A stretch of 64,000 nucleotides of DNA from Synergistaceae bacterium (GCA_031263445.1 JAISFV010000146.1:1-64000); one strand, 5' to 3'. Shown: positions 49,478-58,942, counted from the stretch's first letter. The notes: generated from the letters alone by a model not told the origin. Numbers and translations are program-made.

Positions 49478-49541
49478 TCATGTCCGCAAACCGAACAGGG
49501 GATTTTCTTGTGTACAGAGGGGACAACGAGGGTATATAAAA

Positions 49542-49584
49542 CCTTAAATCGCTCAAACTTCGCGGAAGTTTGAGCGATTTAAGG
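49542..49584. terminator. Very stable 20-bp hairpin terminator
   Basis: A perfect 20-bp inverted repeat (49542-49561 and 49565-49584) with a 3-nt loop. On the minus strand it is followed by TTTTATATAC, a U-tract ending the lipoprotein gene at 49629; on the plus strand AAAAC follows, so it is a weaker terminator there for the CheY-like gene. Confidence 0.85.
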
Positions 49585-49628
49585 CAAAACGCCTGAAAAC
49601 GTGCCATTCAGCTTTTGCGATTTTTGCG

Positions 49629-51419
49629 CTATTTAAGCTGCGTCACGGTTATCACGGCAGTTTCCGCCGGGTTCGATCCGGTCCTTGTAACGGTAACATT
49701 CGCCGTTCTGGACGCGCCAGTGGCATTGGCTGTAACCTGGATAAAAAGCTGGCTGCCGTTTTTAGTCGCCGTCACCCAGCTCGCGCCGCTTTGCGCTGTG
49801 TAATTCCCTCCATAAGCGCCGACTGTGACAAAGGAGGTCGCGTCGTCGTGCACCTTGTTGTCGAATGTAAAGGAGTCCTTGTCCAGCGCGAGAAGCGGCG
49901 GCTTGGGGAGCGTTACAGTTCCTATACCGGCGCTATCTTGTTTTGTCAAATGCAGTGGGTCTTGTGAACCGCTGTAGCGTGACAGCACCGCGCCTCTTGT
50001 TATTTGCAGGCCTACGCCGAACGAGCCGATCTTAGCCCTGTCCGCGGTTTTAAACCGCCAAACCCAGACCTGATCGGGCTTATAAACGGAGTGCGAGAGA
50101 TCCGCCGGGGGAAACAGGTGCTGCCACTGGAAGGCAGCCGTGTTTTGCGCCGGAATCTTGAAATTATGCACCCACCAGGGGCTATTATCCGATGCTGACA
50201 GGATCTGTTTGATGGTCACGTCAGATACGTTGTAGGTATAGGAGCTGGTGAAAGAGGCGCCCATCGAAAGGCCGGCAGAGGCATTGGCGCCCTCTTTAGC
50301 AGAATATCCTACCCCCAGATTGCCTCCGATCGTAAACCCCGACGTGACCGTTTTGCTGGATTGCTGGTTGACCGCGGTCGGCTCAGGGTCGAGGAGCTGA
50401 ACATTGACCACGCTCGCGCCGCCAAGCGCCAGCGAGTTGTTTATATTGTACTGCTCGACGTAATTATCGACGACGTCGCCCTGGCCAATATACCACTTAT
50501 TACCATCGACTATCGTTGTATAATTGGTCCCAGCCCATTCCGACACATAGTTGTTGCTTCCGTCCAGGATGCACTCCTGATGCACATAGTAGATGTCCGG
50601 CTCGTCCCCCTGCAGATCAGCCTGAGCGCCGAAGCTGTGGGCGCTCGTAATATAGTGGTTGATCAGAGATGATTTGCCGCCTAATGCCGAACTCAGCGTC
50701 ACGATATATTGCTTTGCCAGGTCGAGCAGGTTCGGGGATCCGTCCGCCGCCAGCCGCGTTTCGCCGCTCGTTCGCGTTCCGGCGGTTTCATCGAAGAGCC
50801 ATCCCGCAAGGTTCGCGTGGGCAACCCTGTTGTTATGCGGGATCATGTCCTCATCGGGCGAGACATAGCCGGGCTCGGGATCGCCTCCGTCATCCTCGCC
50901 GAGATCCGCCTCCGGTGTCGTCGATGCCACGTTCAAATCCCGCACGTGCGCGAAGATCATCTCGTCTCCGTCGCTTTGCCTTCCGAAACCGTAATAATCA
51001 TATGAAGATCCGTCCGGCCCCTCGTACATGGGGGATACCCCCAATAATTCCCCCAGACGGACAATGTCCGCGTGGCTGGGGTTTTGCAGCACGACGCGCC
51101 CTTCTCCGGTACGGTATACCGCGCGGATGGCGTCAGCCGCAGGGCTTTGATTCTCAATGCCGCTCCAGGCCTCCTGCGTTATTATGAGATTGTCGCAGCT
51201 CTCGGTGGCAGTTTCGTCAAACTGGGCGATATTCATTCCCGCGTTCTCCGCCAAATCCTGCCCTTCACCGCTGAGATTTCCGAGGACGGCGACATTAACG
51301 ACGCCGCCCCCTGTATCCGCCGTATCGCTCCCGCCGCCGCCTCCGCAACCGCCGACGCCCGTCATGAAGAGGGCGACAAGCAACAAGAGTCCCCACAATT
51401 TGAAACTGCCTTTCCGCAT
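49629..51419 (-). CDS. Lipoprotein with leukocidin-like region and C-terminal BACON-like domain
   Basis: A 596-residue secreted lipoprotein. The signal peptide ends in a lipobox-like GVGGC with a Gly-rich stretch after Cys. Residues about 40-250 are unassigned. Residues about 300-480 contain SSKTVTSGFTIGGNLGVG, SAGLSMGASFTSSYTYNVSD and VWVWRFKT, alternating polar/Gly-rich strands like the stem and beta-sandwich of leukocidin/hemolysin pore-forming toxins. The last 85 residues (LALDKDSFTFDNK, SFVTVGAYGGNYTAQSGASWVTATKNG, TANVTVTRTG) fit a BACON-type domain. The ATG follows AGGAGGGGTTGTA. It is convergent with the kinase genes and has its own terminator. The leukocidin similarity is a pattern judgement. 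Confidence 0.5.
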   Translation of the reverse strand: MRKGSFKLWGLLLLVALFMTGVGGCGGGGGSDTADTGGGVVNVAVLGNLSGEGQDLAENAGMNIAQFDETATESCDNLIITQEAWSGIENQSPAADAIRAVYRTGEGRVVLQNPSHADIVRLGELLGVSPMYEGPDGSSYDYYGFGRQSDGDEMIFAHVRDLNVASTTPEADLGEDDGGDPEPGYVSPDEDMIPHNNRVAHANLAGWLFDETAGTRTSGETRLAADGSPNLLDLAKQYIVTLSSALGGKSSLINHYITSAHSFGAQADLQGDEPDIYYVHQECILDGSNNYVSEWAGTNYTTIVDGNKWYIGQGDVVDNYVEQYNINNSLALGGASVVNVQLLDPEPTAVNQQSSKTVTSGFTIGGNLGVGYSAKEGANASAGLSMGASFTSSYTYNVSDVTIKQILSASDNSPWWVHNFKIPAQNTAAFQWQHLFPPADLSHSVYKPDQVWVWRFKTADRAKIGSFGVGLQITRGAVLSRYSGSQDPLHLTKQDSAGIGTVTLPKPPLLALDKDSFTFDNKVHDDATSFVTVGAYGGNYTAQSGASWVTATKNGSQLFIQVTANATGASRTANVTVTRTGSNPAETAVITVTQLK

Positions 51420-51632
51420 TACAACCCCTCCTACTGATTTTATTGTGCCGTGAATATTCACGGCGTAAAGATTCTCATGGTATCCGTCATTATAACATTA
51501 TGACGCCTTCGTTCAACTGTATTATCTTCCCGGGATGGCAAATTAATCAGCCATTTTTACTGATGCGTCGCTGTAGCTTTGGTATACATTGTACTTGCAG
51601 GTATTTCTGGACAAAGGCGAAGGGTTTATACG

Positions 51633-53147
51633 ATGAAGGGGATAAGCGGGGTAACATTGAAAGGGACTCAGGCCCTCCCCGTGGAGATCGAGGTCGAGAT
51701 CACCGGGGGGCTTTTTTCGATTACCGTGGTCGGCTTGCCGGACGCCGCGGTAAAGGAAGCAAGGGAGCGCGTCCGCGCCGCCCTTCGCGGGATCGGGCTG
51801 ACGCTGAAGGGGCGGATAGCGATAAACCTCGCCCCTGCTGACCTGCCTAAGGAGGGCGCGCTGCTCGACCTGCCGATGGCCGTCGGCCTCGCAAAGGCGT
51901 CGGGGAGGATCGACCTGCCGGACGGGGCCGTATTCATGGGCGAGCTGGCTCTCGACGGGCGGCTCCGCTGGGTCAGGGGCGCCGTCCCCGCCGCCGTGAT
52001 GGCGAGGGAGCAGGGCATCCCGCTCTTCGTGCCGCGCGAGAACGAGCGCGAGGTGGCGCTCGTCTCAGGCGTAAAGGCGTACCCTGTGGACACGCTCCTG
52101 GACCTCATGCTGCACCTCACCAGCGAAAAGCCGCTCGCCCCCATAGAGGGCAGGGGGTTCGAGGACGAAAAATTCGAGGCCGAGGTCGACCTCGCGGACA
52201 TAAAGGGACAGTTCGCCGCCAAGCGCGCCCTCGAAATCGCGGCGGCGGGACACCACAACCTGCTCATGACCGGCTCGCCCGGCTCGGGGAAGACTATGCT
52301 GGCGCAGGCGCTCAAGGGCATCCTCCCGCCCCTCTCGGACGAGGAGATGATGGAGGTCCTGCTAGTCCGCAGCGTCGCGGGGATGTCGCTGGACTCCGGC
52401 CGGGCCAGGCCGTTCCGCACGGTTCACCACACCGCCAGCGCCATCGCGATCTGCGGCGGCGGCGCGGCGATGCGCCCCGGTGAGGTGTCCTTAGCCCACT
52501 GCGGCGTCCTCTTCTTAGACGAGGTGCCGGAATTTTCGCGTGACGTCCTGGAGAGCCTGAGACAGCCGCTGGAGGACGGCACGATCAACGTCAACAGGGC
52601 TGCGGGCAGCGTCACGTACCCCGCGCGCGTCCTCTTGGTAACGGCTTGCAATCCATGTCCCTGCGGCTTCCTGGGCGACCCGGTGGAGCAGTGCAGGTGT
52701 ACGGAACACGCGCTGGAGCGGTACCGCCGGAAACTCTCCGGGCCGATACTGGACAGGATAGACCTGCACGTGGCCGTGCCGAGGCTCAAGCCGGAGGAGC
52801 TGGTCTCCCTCGACGAGGCGCGGAGCGAGGCTAGCGAATCCGTGCGCGCCAGGGTACAGGCCGCGCGCAAGCGGCAGCAGGACAGATGGCGCGGGCTAGG
52901 GTACGGCTGCAACGCCGAACTGCCGGAGAAGGTTCTGAGGCGCAACCTCGGGATGGAGGCGGACGTGAAGCCGTTCCTGACTCAGACGCTGAAGGGCCTG
53001 CGACTCTCCGGGCGCGGCTTCTCGCGCGTGCTCCGCGTCGCGCGCACGATAGCGGATCTGGAGGGCGCGGAAAAAATAGCCGTGCCGCACGTCGCGGAGT
53101 CCCTGTCGTACCGAAAGGGCGAGGCGCTGAACGATGCCTGGCGATGA
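51633..53147 (+). CDS. comM: YifB/ComM-type Mg-chelatase-like AAA+ ATPase
   Basis: A 504-residue hexameric helicase aiding branch migration during natural transformation. Residues 1-150 are the Lon-like N-domain (VEIEVEITGGLFSITVVGLPDAAVKEARERVR). The AAA+ core has Walker A MTGSPGSGKTMLAQAL, Walker B GVLFLDEVPEF, and sensor motif RVLLVTACNPCPCG with its zinc-like Cys group (CPCGFLGDPVEQCRC). The C-terminal lid ends with FSRVLRVARTIADLEG. The ATG at 51633 is preferred to the upstream in-frame start because the family N-terminus starts there. It overlaps dprA by 14 bases, a functional pair in DNA uptake. Confidence 0.93.
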   Translation: MKGISGVTLKGTQALPVEIEVEITGGLFSITVVGLPDAAVKEARERVRAALRGIGLTLKGRIAINLAPADLPKEGALLDLPMAVGLAKASGRIDLPDGAVFMGELALDGRLRWVRGAVPAAVMAREQGIPLFVPRENEREVALVSGVKAYPVDTLLDLMLHLTSEKPLAPIEGRGFEDEKFEAEVDLADIKGQFAAKRALEIAAAGHHNLLMTGSPGSGKTMLAQALKGILPPLSDEEMMEVLLVRSVAGMSLDSGRARPFRTVHHTASAIAICGGGAAMRPGEVSLAHCGVLFLDEVPEFSRDVLESLRQPLEDGTINVNRAAGSVTYPARVLLVTACNPCPCGFLGDPVEQCRCTEHALERYRRKLSGPILDRIDLHVAVPRLKPEELVSLDEARSEASESVRARVQAARKRQQDRWRGLGYGCNAELPEKVLRRNLGMEADVKPFLTQTLKGLRLSGRGFSRVLRVARTIADLEGAEKIAVPHVAESLSYRKGEALNDAWR

Positions 53148-54255
53148 CCCGACGCGCCCGGTCCTCCTGCTCAACAACTGCCAGTATTACGACATCCGCG
53201 CGTGGGAACGCTTCGAGGAGACAGGACTGGAAGCGGCCGCCTTCATCGAAGGCGGCCCGCCGCTCTGGGAGGCGCTGGGCATAAACGAGCGGAACAGGGG
53301 CCAGATGAGCGCCGACCTGTCCTCCGGGTGGGTGGACAGCGAGATCGACGCTTGCGCGAAGCTGGGTGTGAAACTGGTCACTTGCAGGGATCCGCTCTAC
53401 CCGCCGCCGCTTTTGGAGATGAAGGACGCCCCGCTGCTCCTGTACGTCAGGGGAACGAGGCTCTCGCTGCCCGGAAACGTCGTCGGGGTCGTCGGCACAA
53501 GGCGGTGCAGCGCCTACGGCACAAAGGTCGCGCGCGAAATGGGCAGGCTGGCTGCCGGCCACGGATGGAGCGTGGTGAGCGGAGGCGCCAAGGGCATAGA
53601 CGGCGCGGCGCACGCGGGCTGCCTTGACGGAGGCGGCGTGACGGCGGCGGTGCTGGGGACAGGGGTCGACGTCGTATACCCACAGGAACATCGGAAACTC
53701 TTCGACGCCATAACGGAGGCCGGGGCGCTGTATTCAGAGTACCGACTGGGGTGCGGGGGCAATGGCTGGCGCTTCCCGAGACGGAACAGGATAATCGCCG
53801 GCCTTTCGTCCAGGACGGTCGTCGTCGAGGCACCGCGCCGCAGCGGGGCGCTCATAACGGCGCGGCACGCGGCGGAGGCGGGGAGGGACGTCTGGGCTGT
53901 ACCGGGCAGGGTCGACGATGATAGATGCTGGGGATCGAACTGCCTCATATTCGACGGGGCTATGCCGCTCTTCGATTTCGAATTTTTTTTCGGGGAGACG
54001 GATCCTCAAAAGGCCTGCTTTCCGGATATTCCCGAAGCTGACGCGGCCGGCAGGGCTAAAAATCGCCTGGGCGACATGAGCGAAGGGGAGAAAATACTAG
54101 TGGCCCTATTGACAAATCTGGGAGATCGTACTATTGACAACTTGGCTGGTGAAGCTAAAATGAGCGCCGCCGAAGTTTTCAAGGCGATTTCGATGCTATC
54201 GCTGAGAGGCGTCATTTTTTCGTCCGGTTCCGGACGTTACAGCCTCGCAGACTGA
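53134..54255 (+). CDS. dprA: DNA processing protein DprA
   Basis: A 373-residue protein that loads RecA on incoming single-stranded DNA during transformation. The extended Rossmann fold has VVGTRRCSAYGTKVAREMG, VVSGGAKGIDGAAHAG, VLGTGVDVVYPQEHRKLF, FPRRNRIIAGLSSRTVVVEA and ALITARHAAEAGRDVWAVPG, all DprA hallmarks. The N-terminal SAM-like region is short, and the C-terminal 65 residues (MSEGEKILVALLTNLGDRTIDNLAGEAKMSAAEVFKAISML) are a winged-helix domain. It overlaps comM and precedes the smg-like gene by 26 bases. Confidence 0.95.
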   Translation: MPGDDPTRPVLLLNNCQYYDIRAWERFEETGLEAAAFIEGGPPLWEALGINERNRGQMSADLSSGWVDSEIDACAKLGVKLVTCRDPLYPPPLLEMKDAPLLLYVRGTRLSLPGNVVGVVGTRRCSAYGTKVAREMGRLAAGHGWSVVSGGAKGIDGAAHAGCLDGGGVTAAVLGTGVDVVYPQEHRKLFDAITEAGALYSEYRLGCGGNGWRFPRRNRIIAGLSSRTVVVEAPRRSGALITARHAAEAGRDVWAVPGRVDDDRCWGSNCLIFDGAMPLFDFEFFFGETDPQKACFPDIPEADAAGRAKNRLGDMSEGEKILVALLTNLGDRTIDNLAGEAKMSAAEVFKAISMLSLRGVIFSSGSGRYSLAD

Positions 54256-54281
54256 CGGGACGGCCAGAGGGGGGAAGCCAC

Positions 54282-54551
54282 ATGGGAAACCGTGTTTTAT
54301 CCAGGGAGGAGCGCGAAGCCCTCTCCCCGGAGGCAGTGGGGTTCGTCTACAAATTCATCCACGGCCAGTACTGCCCGGCGGAAATTATCGAAAAGGCGCT
54401 TCTACAGGCCGTCATCCTCGCGGGGATGAACCAGTACCGGGTGGACGCGAACACCCTCTCCTTCATCATGGAGAGGGTATCGGAGTATGAGGGCGTCCCG
54501 CTGTTCTACCCGGACGACGACGCGGAAGACACGACGGGCAGGTACTGCTGA
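54282..54551 (+). CDS. Small protein resembling the Smg (DUF494) C-terminal region
   Basis: An 89-residue soluble protein. LSPEAVGFVYKFIHGQYCPAEIIEKALLQAVILAGMNQYRVDANTLSFIMERV has the order of the Smg C-terminal part (L-x-P-E-A-x-G-F, then E.VI.RA...., then a helix with LxxI). Smg lies between dprA and topA in many bacteria, exactly as here, which is the main support. It is shorter than classical Smg (about 150 residues). ATG follows GGGGGAAGCCAC. The role of Smg is not established. Confidence 0.5.
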   Translation: MGNRVLSREEREALSPEAVGFVYKFIHGQYCPAEIIEKALLQAVILAGMNQYRVDANTLSFIMERVSEYEGVPLFYPDDDAEDTTGRYC

Positions 54552-54565
54552 AAGGGGCGGAGGTA

Positions 54566-56830
54566 TTGGCGAAAGCAAAGGCTCAGGCCAAAACCGAGAT
54601 CACGGAAACGCGCGCGAAGGGCGCGAAAGCCGCAAAAAATACCGAAGGCACAAAAAAAACCAAACCTACCAAGGCGGCAACGGCCGGTGCCGTAAAGAGC
54701 AAGGCCGTAAAGCCTTCTCGTAAGGCAACGCCCGCGAAGGAGACGGCCGCCGCCAAAAAACCAAAAACGTACAAGACAGCCAAGTCGGCCGCCGCAGCGT
54801 CAGCAGGAAAGACGCTGGTCATCGTGGAGTCGCCCGCGAAGGCTAAGACGCTCGAAAAGATCCTGGGCAGCACGTATCACGTCGAGGCGAGCATCGGCCA
54901 CGTCCGCGACCTCCCCAAGGCGAGGCTCGCGGTGGATGTCGAGAACGACTTCGCGCCCGAGTACATCAACGTCAGAGGGAAAGCCGACATCATCAAGGCG
55001 CTCAAGGCCGCGTCCGGGGCGAGCGTCAAGACGCTCCTCGCGTCCGACCCCGACCGCGAGGGCGAGGCCATCGCGTGGCACCTGGCCACGCTCCTGGGGA
55101 TAGACCCCGCGACTGATTGCAGGATCAGGATGCAGGAGATAACGTCGCAGGGGGTCAAAAGCGCCGTGTCCTCCCCAGACCGCATAGACATGGATCTCGT
55201 AGACGCCCAGCAGTCGCGGAGAGTGCTGGACAGGCTCGTCGGCTATAACCTGAGCCCGCTCCTCTGGTACAAGGTGGGCCGCGGGCTGTCGGCTGGGCGG
55301 GTCCAGTCCGTGGCGCTCCGCATCGTGTGCGAGAGGGAGGACGAGATAGAGGCGTTCGTCCCGCAGGAGTACTGGCTCATCGATGTCCTGGCGTCGGCTG
55401 ATGGCAGGAAATACACTCTGAGGGTTGAGAAAAAAAACAAAAAAACGTTCGTGCCGGACTGCGCGGAACAGGCTGCCGAGGCTGAAAAGGCCATCAGGGG
55501 CAACCCGATAAAGGTGGAGAGCTTTAAAACGAAGGAAGCGAAGCGAGGCGCGCTCCCCCCGTTCAAGACGAGCGTCTTGCAGCAGGAAGCCTCCCGCCAT
55601 CTCGGCTATTCCCCCCGGAGGACGATGCGGATAGCGCAGTCGCTGTACGAAGGGGTAGAGATACCGGGCAAGGGCCCGGTCGGGCTGATCACTTACATGA
55701 GGACGGACAGCCTGCGCCTCGCGCCCGAGGCGATAGACTCGTCGCGCAAGTATATAAAGGAAAAGATCGGCGGCGAATACCTGCCTGAGAATCCAAATTT
55801 CTACACCCCCAAGGGCAAGGCACAGGACGCTCACGAGGCCATCCGCGCCACTGACCCCTTTCTCACGCCGGAGTCGCTCAGGGAACATCTGAGGCCCGAG
55901 CAGTTCCGCCTGTACGACATGATATGGCGGAGATTCATCGCAAGCCAGATGGCGCCGGCGAATGTCTCCCGGACGACCATCGAGGCGTCCTCAGGGGAGT
56001 ACGGGATGAAGCAGGCCGGCATTGTCGTTTTATTCCAGGGCTGGGGCAAGGTCTGGCCACTCGGCGTCAAAGATGTCGAGATACCGCCCGCCACAGCGGG
56101 CGAGCAGCTTGCCCTGGACGGCATAAAGAGCGAGCAGAAGTTCACCCAGCCACCCGCGCGCTACACCGACGCGGGGCTAGTCAAGGTGCTGGAGGAAAAG
56201 GGTATAGGCCGCCCCTCCACCTACGCGTCGATCATCGAGACGCTCGCCGACAGAGGCTACGTGAACAGGGAGGATGACAAAAAACTCGTCCCGACCAAGC
56301 TGGGGCGAATCGTGAACACGTTCCTGGTGAAGTACTTCCCGAAGCTGATCAACATGGAGTTCACAGCCGGGATGGAGGGCCAGCTCGACTCCGTCGAGGC
56401 AGGGAGCGTAAACTGGGTCGACATCGTGAGGGATTTCTGGGGCAAGTTCAAGCCTGTCCTCGACGACGTTTCGGCCACAGCGGAGCGCGTGAACATCGCC
56501 CCGGAGGAGATAGGCGAGCCGTGCCCTGACTGCGGCAAGCCCCTCGTCATAAAACACGGCAGGTTCGGCGAGTTCATAGGATGCAGCGGATACCCCGAGT
56601 GCAAATATACCCGGAGGATCGTGAAGACCACCGGGATCGTGTGTCCCCAGTGCGGGCAAGGGGAGCTCGTCCAGCGCAAGGCCGGCAAGGGCAAGGCCAA
56701 GGGGCGCTCATTCTACGGATGCAGCCGCTACCCGGAGTGCGATTACGCGAGCTGGAAGAAGCCGACGGCCCCTAAGAACGGCGAAGCGTCCGACGAGGGC
56801 GAAGAAGAGGCGGCGCATGGCCTCGAATGA
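54566..56830 (+). CDS. topA: DNA topoisomerase I with a basic N-terminal tail
   Basis: A 754-residue type IA topoisomerase relaxing negative supercoils. Residues 1-85 are a Lys/Ala/Thr-rich histone-like tail, then TLVIVESPAKAKTLEKILG starts the Toprim domain (SDPDREGEAIAWH is the metal DxDxE region). LITYMRTDSLRLAP carries catalytic Tyr377, and EKGIGRPSTYASIIETL is the cap region. Two Topo-type zinc ribbons end the protein (CPDCGKPL, GCSGYPECKY; CPQCGQGEL, GCSRYPECDY). TTG at 54566 follows GGGGCGGAGGTA. The basic tail is at the N-terminus rather than the C-terminus, where such tails usually occur. It overlaps trmFO by 14 bases. Confidence 0.95.
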   Translation: MAKAKAQAKTEITETRAKGAKAAKNTEGTKKTKPTKAATAGAVKSKAVKPSRKATPAKETAAAKKPKTYKTAKSAAAASAGKTLVIVESPAKAKTLEKILGSTYHVEASIGHVRDLPKARLAVDVENDFAPEYINVRGKADIIKALKAASGASVKTLLASDPDREGEAIAWHLATLLGIDPATDCRIRMQEITSQGVKSAVSSPDRIDMDLVDAQQSRRVLDRLVGYNLSPLLWYKVGRGLSAGRVQSVALRIVCEREDEIEAFVPQEYWLIDVLASADGRKYTLRVEKKNKKTFVPDCAEQAAEAEKAIRGNPIKVESFKTKEAKRGALPPFKTSVLQQEASRHLGYSPRRTMRIAQSLYEGVEIPGKGPVGLITYMRTDSLRLAPEAIDSSRKYIKEKIGGEYLPENPNFYTPKGKAQDAHEAIRATDPFLTPESLREHLRPEQFRLYDMIWRRFIASQMAPANVSRTTIEASSGEYGMKQAGIVVLFQGWGKVWPLGVKDVEIPPATAGEQLALDGIKSEQKFTQPPARYTDAGLVKVLEEKGIGRPSTYASIIETLADRGYVNREDDKKLVPTKLGRIVNTFLVKYFPKLINMEFTAGMEGQLDSVEAGSVNWVDIVRDFWGKFKPVLDDVSATAERVNIAPEEIGEPCPDCGKPLVIKHGRFGEFIGCSGYPECKYTRRIVKTTGIVCPQCGQGELVQRKAGKGKAKGRSFYGCSRYPECDYASWKKPTAPKNGEASDEGEEEAAHGLE

Positions 56831-58190
56831 GACCGTGACGATAGCAGGCGGAGGGCTGGCCGGCTCTGAGGCGGCCTGGCAGCTCGCCTCGCGCGGCGTC
56901 CGCGTGAGGCTGTTCGAGATGAGGCCCGATAAAAAATCCCCGGCGCACAGGACAGGAGATCTCGCGGAGCTGGTGTGCAGCAACTCTCTCGGGGCAGACC
57001 GCCCAACCAGCCCCGCCGGGATTTTAAAGGAAGAGCTGCGCAGGCTGGACAGCCTGACGATGCGCTGCGCCGCCCAGGCCAGGATACCGGCGGGGGGCGC
57101 CCTGGCCGTGGACGGGAGAATCTGTTCCGGCCTCGTGACGGACGCCGTGACGCGCAGCCCTGGCATCGAGCTGATACGGCAGGAGACCCTCGCGATACCT
57201 GCGGGGCCTGCCATAATCGCCGCAGGCCCGCTCATGAGCGGCGGCATAGCGGAGGGGATCAGGGACATCGTGGGCGAAAGCTGCCTCTCTTTCTTTGACG
57301 CGGCCGCGCCGATAGTGGCTCTCGACTCCGTTGATATAAACCGCGCGTATCGCGCCGGCCGTTACGGCCAGTGCGACGACTACATCAACTGCCCGCTGGA
57401 CAGAGAACAGTACGAGGCCTTCCAGCGGGAGCTGGCCTCAGCGGAGCGGGCGTTGCAGCACGGCGGGGGCGTCGCTGACGGCAACCGGAAGCCGAGGTAT
57501 TTCGAGGGCTGCCTGCCAATCGAGGTCATGGCGGAGCGCGGACAGGACACGCTCCGGTACGGCCCTATGCGCCCCGTAGGGCTGCCGGACCCGTCAACAG
57601 GCAAGACGCCCTACGCCGTCGTGCAGTTGAGGCGCGACAATGCCGAGGGGACGCTGTACAACATGGTCGGCTTCCAGACGAACCTGAAGTGGCCGGAGCA
57701 GGAGAGGGTGTTCCGCATGATACCGGCCCTTGAAAACGCGGAGTTCGTCCGCAAGGGGGTCATGCACGAAAACGCCTTCGTCTGCGCCCCAAGGGTGCTG
57801 GACCGTTTCATGCGCCCCCGCCGCGGCGACGCCGCCGTGAGGAGCGACCTCTTTCTGGCGGGGCAGATAACGGGCGTCGAGGGCTACGTGGAGAGCGTCG
57901 CGTCCGGCCTCGCCGTCGCGCTCAACATGTCCGCCCTGCTCGCCGGCCGCCCTATGCCCGAGTGGCCGCCCGAGACGGCGATAGGGTCGCTCCTGCGGTA
58001 CATATCGACAGCGGAGCCGAAATCCTTTCAGCCGATGAACGTGAACCTCGGCATCTTCCCCCCTCTGGATGGCCAGAAAACCAAAAAAACACCCGGCCAT
58101 AAGAAACTGAGCAAGCAGGACCGCTCGCTCCTGTTCGCGGAACGCTCGCAGGCCGCCCTCGAAAAATTCCTGGAACAATATAAAATATAA
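56817..58190 (+). CDS. trmFO: tRNA (uracil-5-)-methyltransferase, folate- and FAD-dependent
   Basis: A 457-residue flavoprotein methylating U54 of tRNA using methylene-tetrahydrofolate. VTIAGGGLAGSEAAWQLASR is the FAD motif, LFEMRPDKKSPAHRTGDLAELVCSNS the family signature with its conserved Cys, and FEGCLPIEVMAERGQDTLRYGPM a second one. GVEGYVESVASGLAVALN is the C-terminal FAD contact. topA-trmFO adjacency is also found in Firmicutes. The gene ends the comM-dprA-topA group. Confidence 0.95.
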   Translation: MASNETVTIAGGGLAGSEAAWQLASRGVRVRLFEMRPDKKSPAHRTGDLAELVCSNSLGADRPTSPAGILKEELRRLDSLTMRCAAQARIPAGGALAVDGRICSGLVTDAVTRSPGIELIRQETLAIPAGPAIIAAGPLMSGGIAEGIRDIVGESCLSFFDAAAPIVALDSVDINRAYRAGRYGQCDDYINCPLDREQYEAFQRELASAERALQHGGGVADGNRKPRYFEGCLPIEVMAERGQDTLRYGPMRPVGLPDPSTGKTPYAVVQLRRDNAEGTLYNMVGFQTNLKWPEQERVFRMIPALENAEFVRKGVMHENAFVCAPRVLDRFMRPRRGDAAVRSDLFLAGQITGVEGYVESVASGLAVALNMSALLAGRPMPEWPPETAIGSLLRYISTAEPKSFQPMNVNLGIFPPLDGQKTKKTPGHKKLSKQDRSLLFAERSQAALEKFLEQYKI

Positions 58191-58258
58191 GCTGGGTGTC
58201 GATGGGTCTGTTTTCAACGCCGATTTCATGCCTTGCCGGGTCATTTTTTCATGCCGGT

Positions 58259-58942
58259 TCACATATCTCCCTCGCAAAGAGACTTGGCCTTCACCCGTAT
58301 AAACCCTCCGAAGCTGTCGCGTCTCGCGCCCGACAGGGGAAACTCGTTGTGGTTGTCGTCCACCGCCGCGCACCATAGCCTCATGCCGTTTCTGAGCAGC
58401 GCGTCGTAGCAGACGTTAGATTCAGCCATGTTTTCGATCACACCGGAGCAAAAATTATAAATTTCGAGGGCGGACAGATTTTTCAGCGGCAATATTTCAT
58501 CGTACTCGATCCGCGACCAGAAGGGGTGATTTATCATTACCATATAACCACGGTCATAGAAATTATCGATAAAATCTTGCAGGTCGCCGTATGAGAAGAA
58601 CGGCTCGCCAGGGGTTTCGTCGTCGTGCCGATACATCGGGAGGGACGCGCTGTCCCTCCGCCCCGAATCGCCAGGCAGCGCGATAAAGTGATAGGCGCGG
58701 GTCTCTTCCTGCGGCATGGCAGGGTTTGCCTCCACGCCCTGTATAGTGATGAAACCCTCCCCGTTGAATTTCGAAAAATCCGAATATAGGTTGTGCTCCG
58801 TGAAGGCGATGAAGTGATAGCCCATCCCGCGATAAGCCTCGACGACCTTTTCAGGCGGGAGGCGGCCGTCGGACCTAGTCGAGTGACAGTGTATGTTCCC
58901 CTTGTAAAACTGGCCGTTCGGGATAAATGTCGTCCTTTTCAC
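58259..58942 (-). CDS. PHP-domain metal-dependent phosphoesterase
   Basis: A 227-residue PHP-fold protein. YKGNIHCHSTRSDGRLPPEKVVEAY carries the first HxH...D metal motif, HFIAFTEHNLYSDF the second, TIQGVEANP the Glu, and YMVMINHPFWSR and LWCAAVDDNHN further His/Asp ligands. All PHP motifs appear present, so it should be catalytically competent, perhaps on a nucleotide or sugar phosphate. GTG at 58942 is chosen because GGAGGTT precedes it; the extended N-terminus is Pro/Arg-rich and unlikely. It is convergent with trmFO. Confidence 0.85.
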   Translation of the reverse strand: MKRTTFIPNGQFYKGNIHCHSTRSDGRLPPEKVVEAYRGMGYHFIAFTEHNLYSDFSKFNGEGFITIQGVEANPAMPQEETRAYHFIALPGDSGRRDSASLPMYRHDDETPGEPFFSYGDLQDFIDNFYDRGYMVMINHPFWSRIEYDEILPLKNLSALEIYNFCSGVIENMAESNVCYDALLRNGMRLWCAAVDDNHNEFPLSGARRDSFGGFIRVKAKSLCEGDM

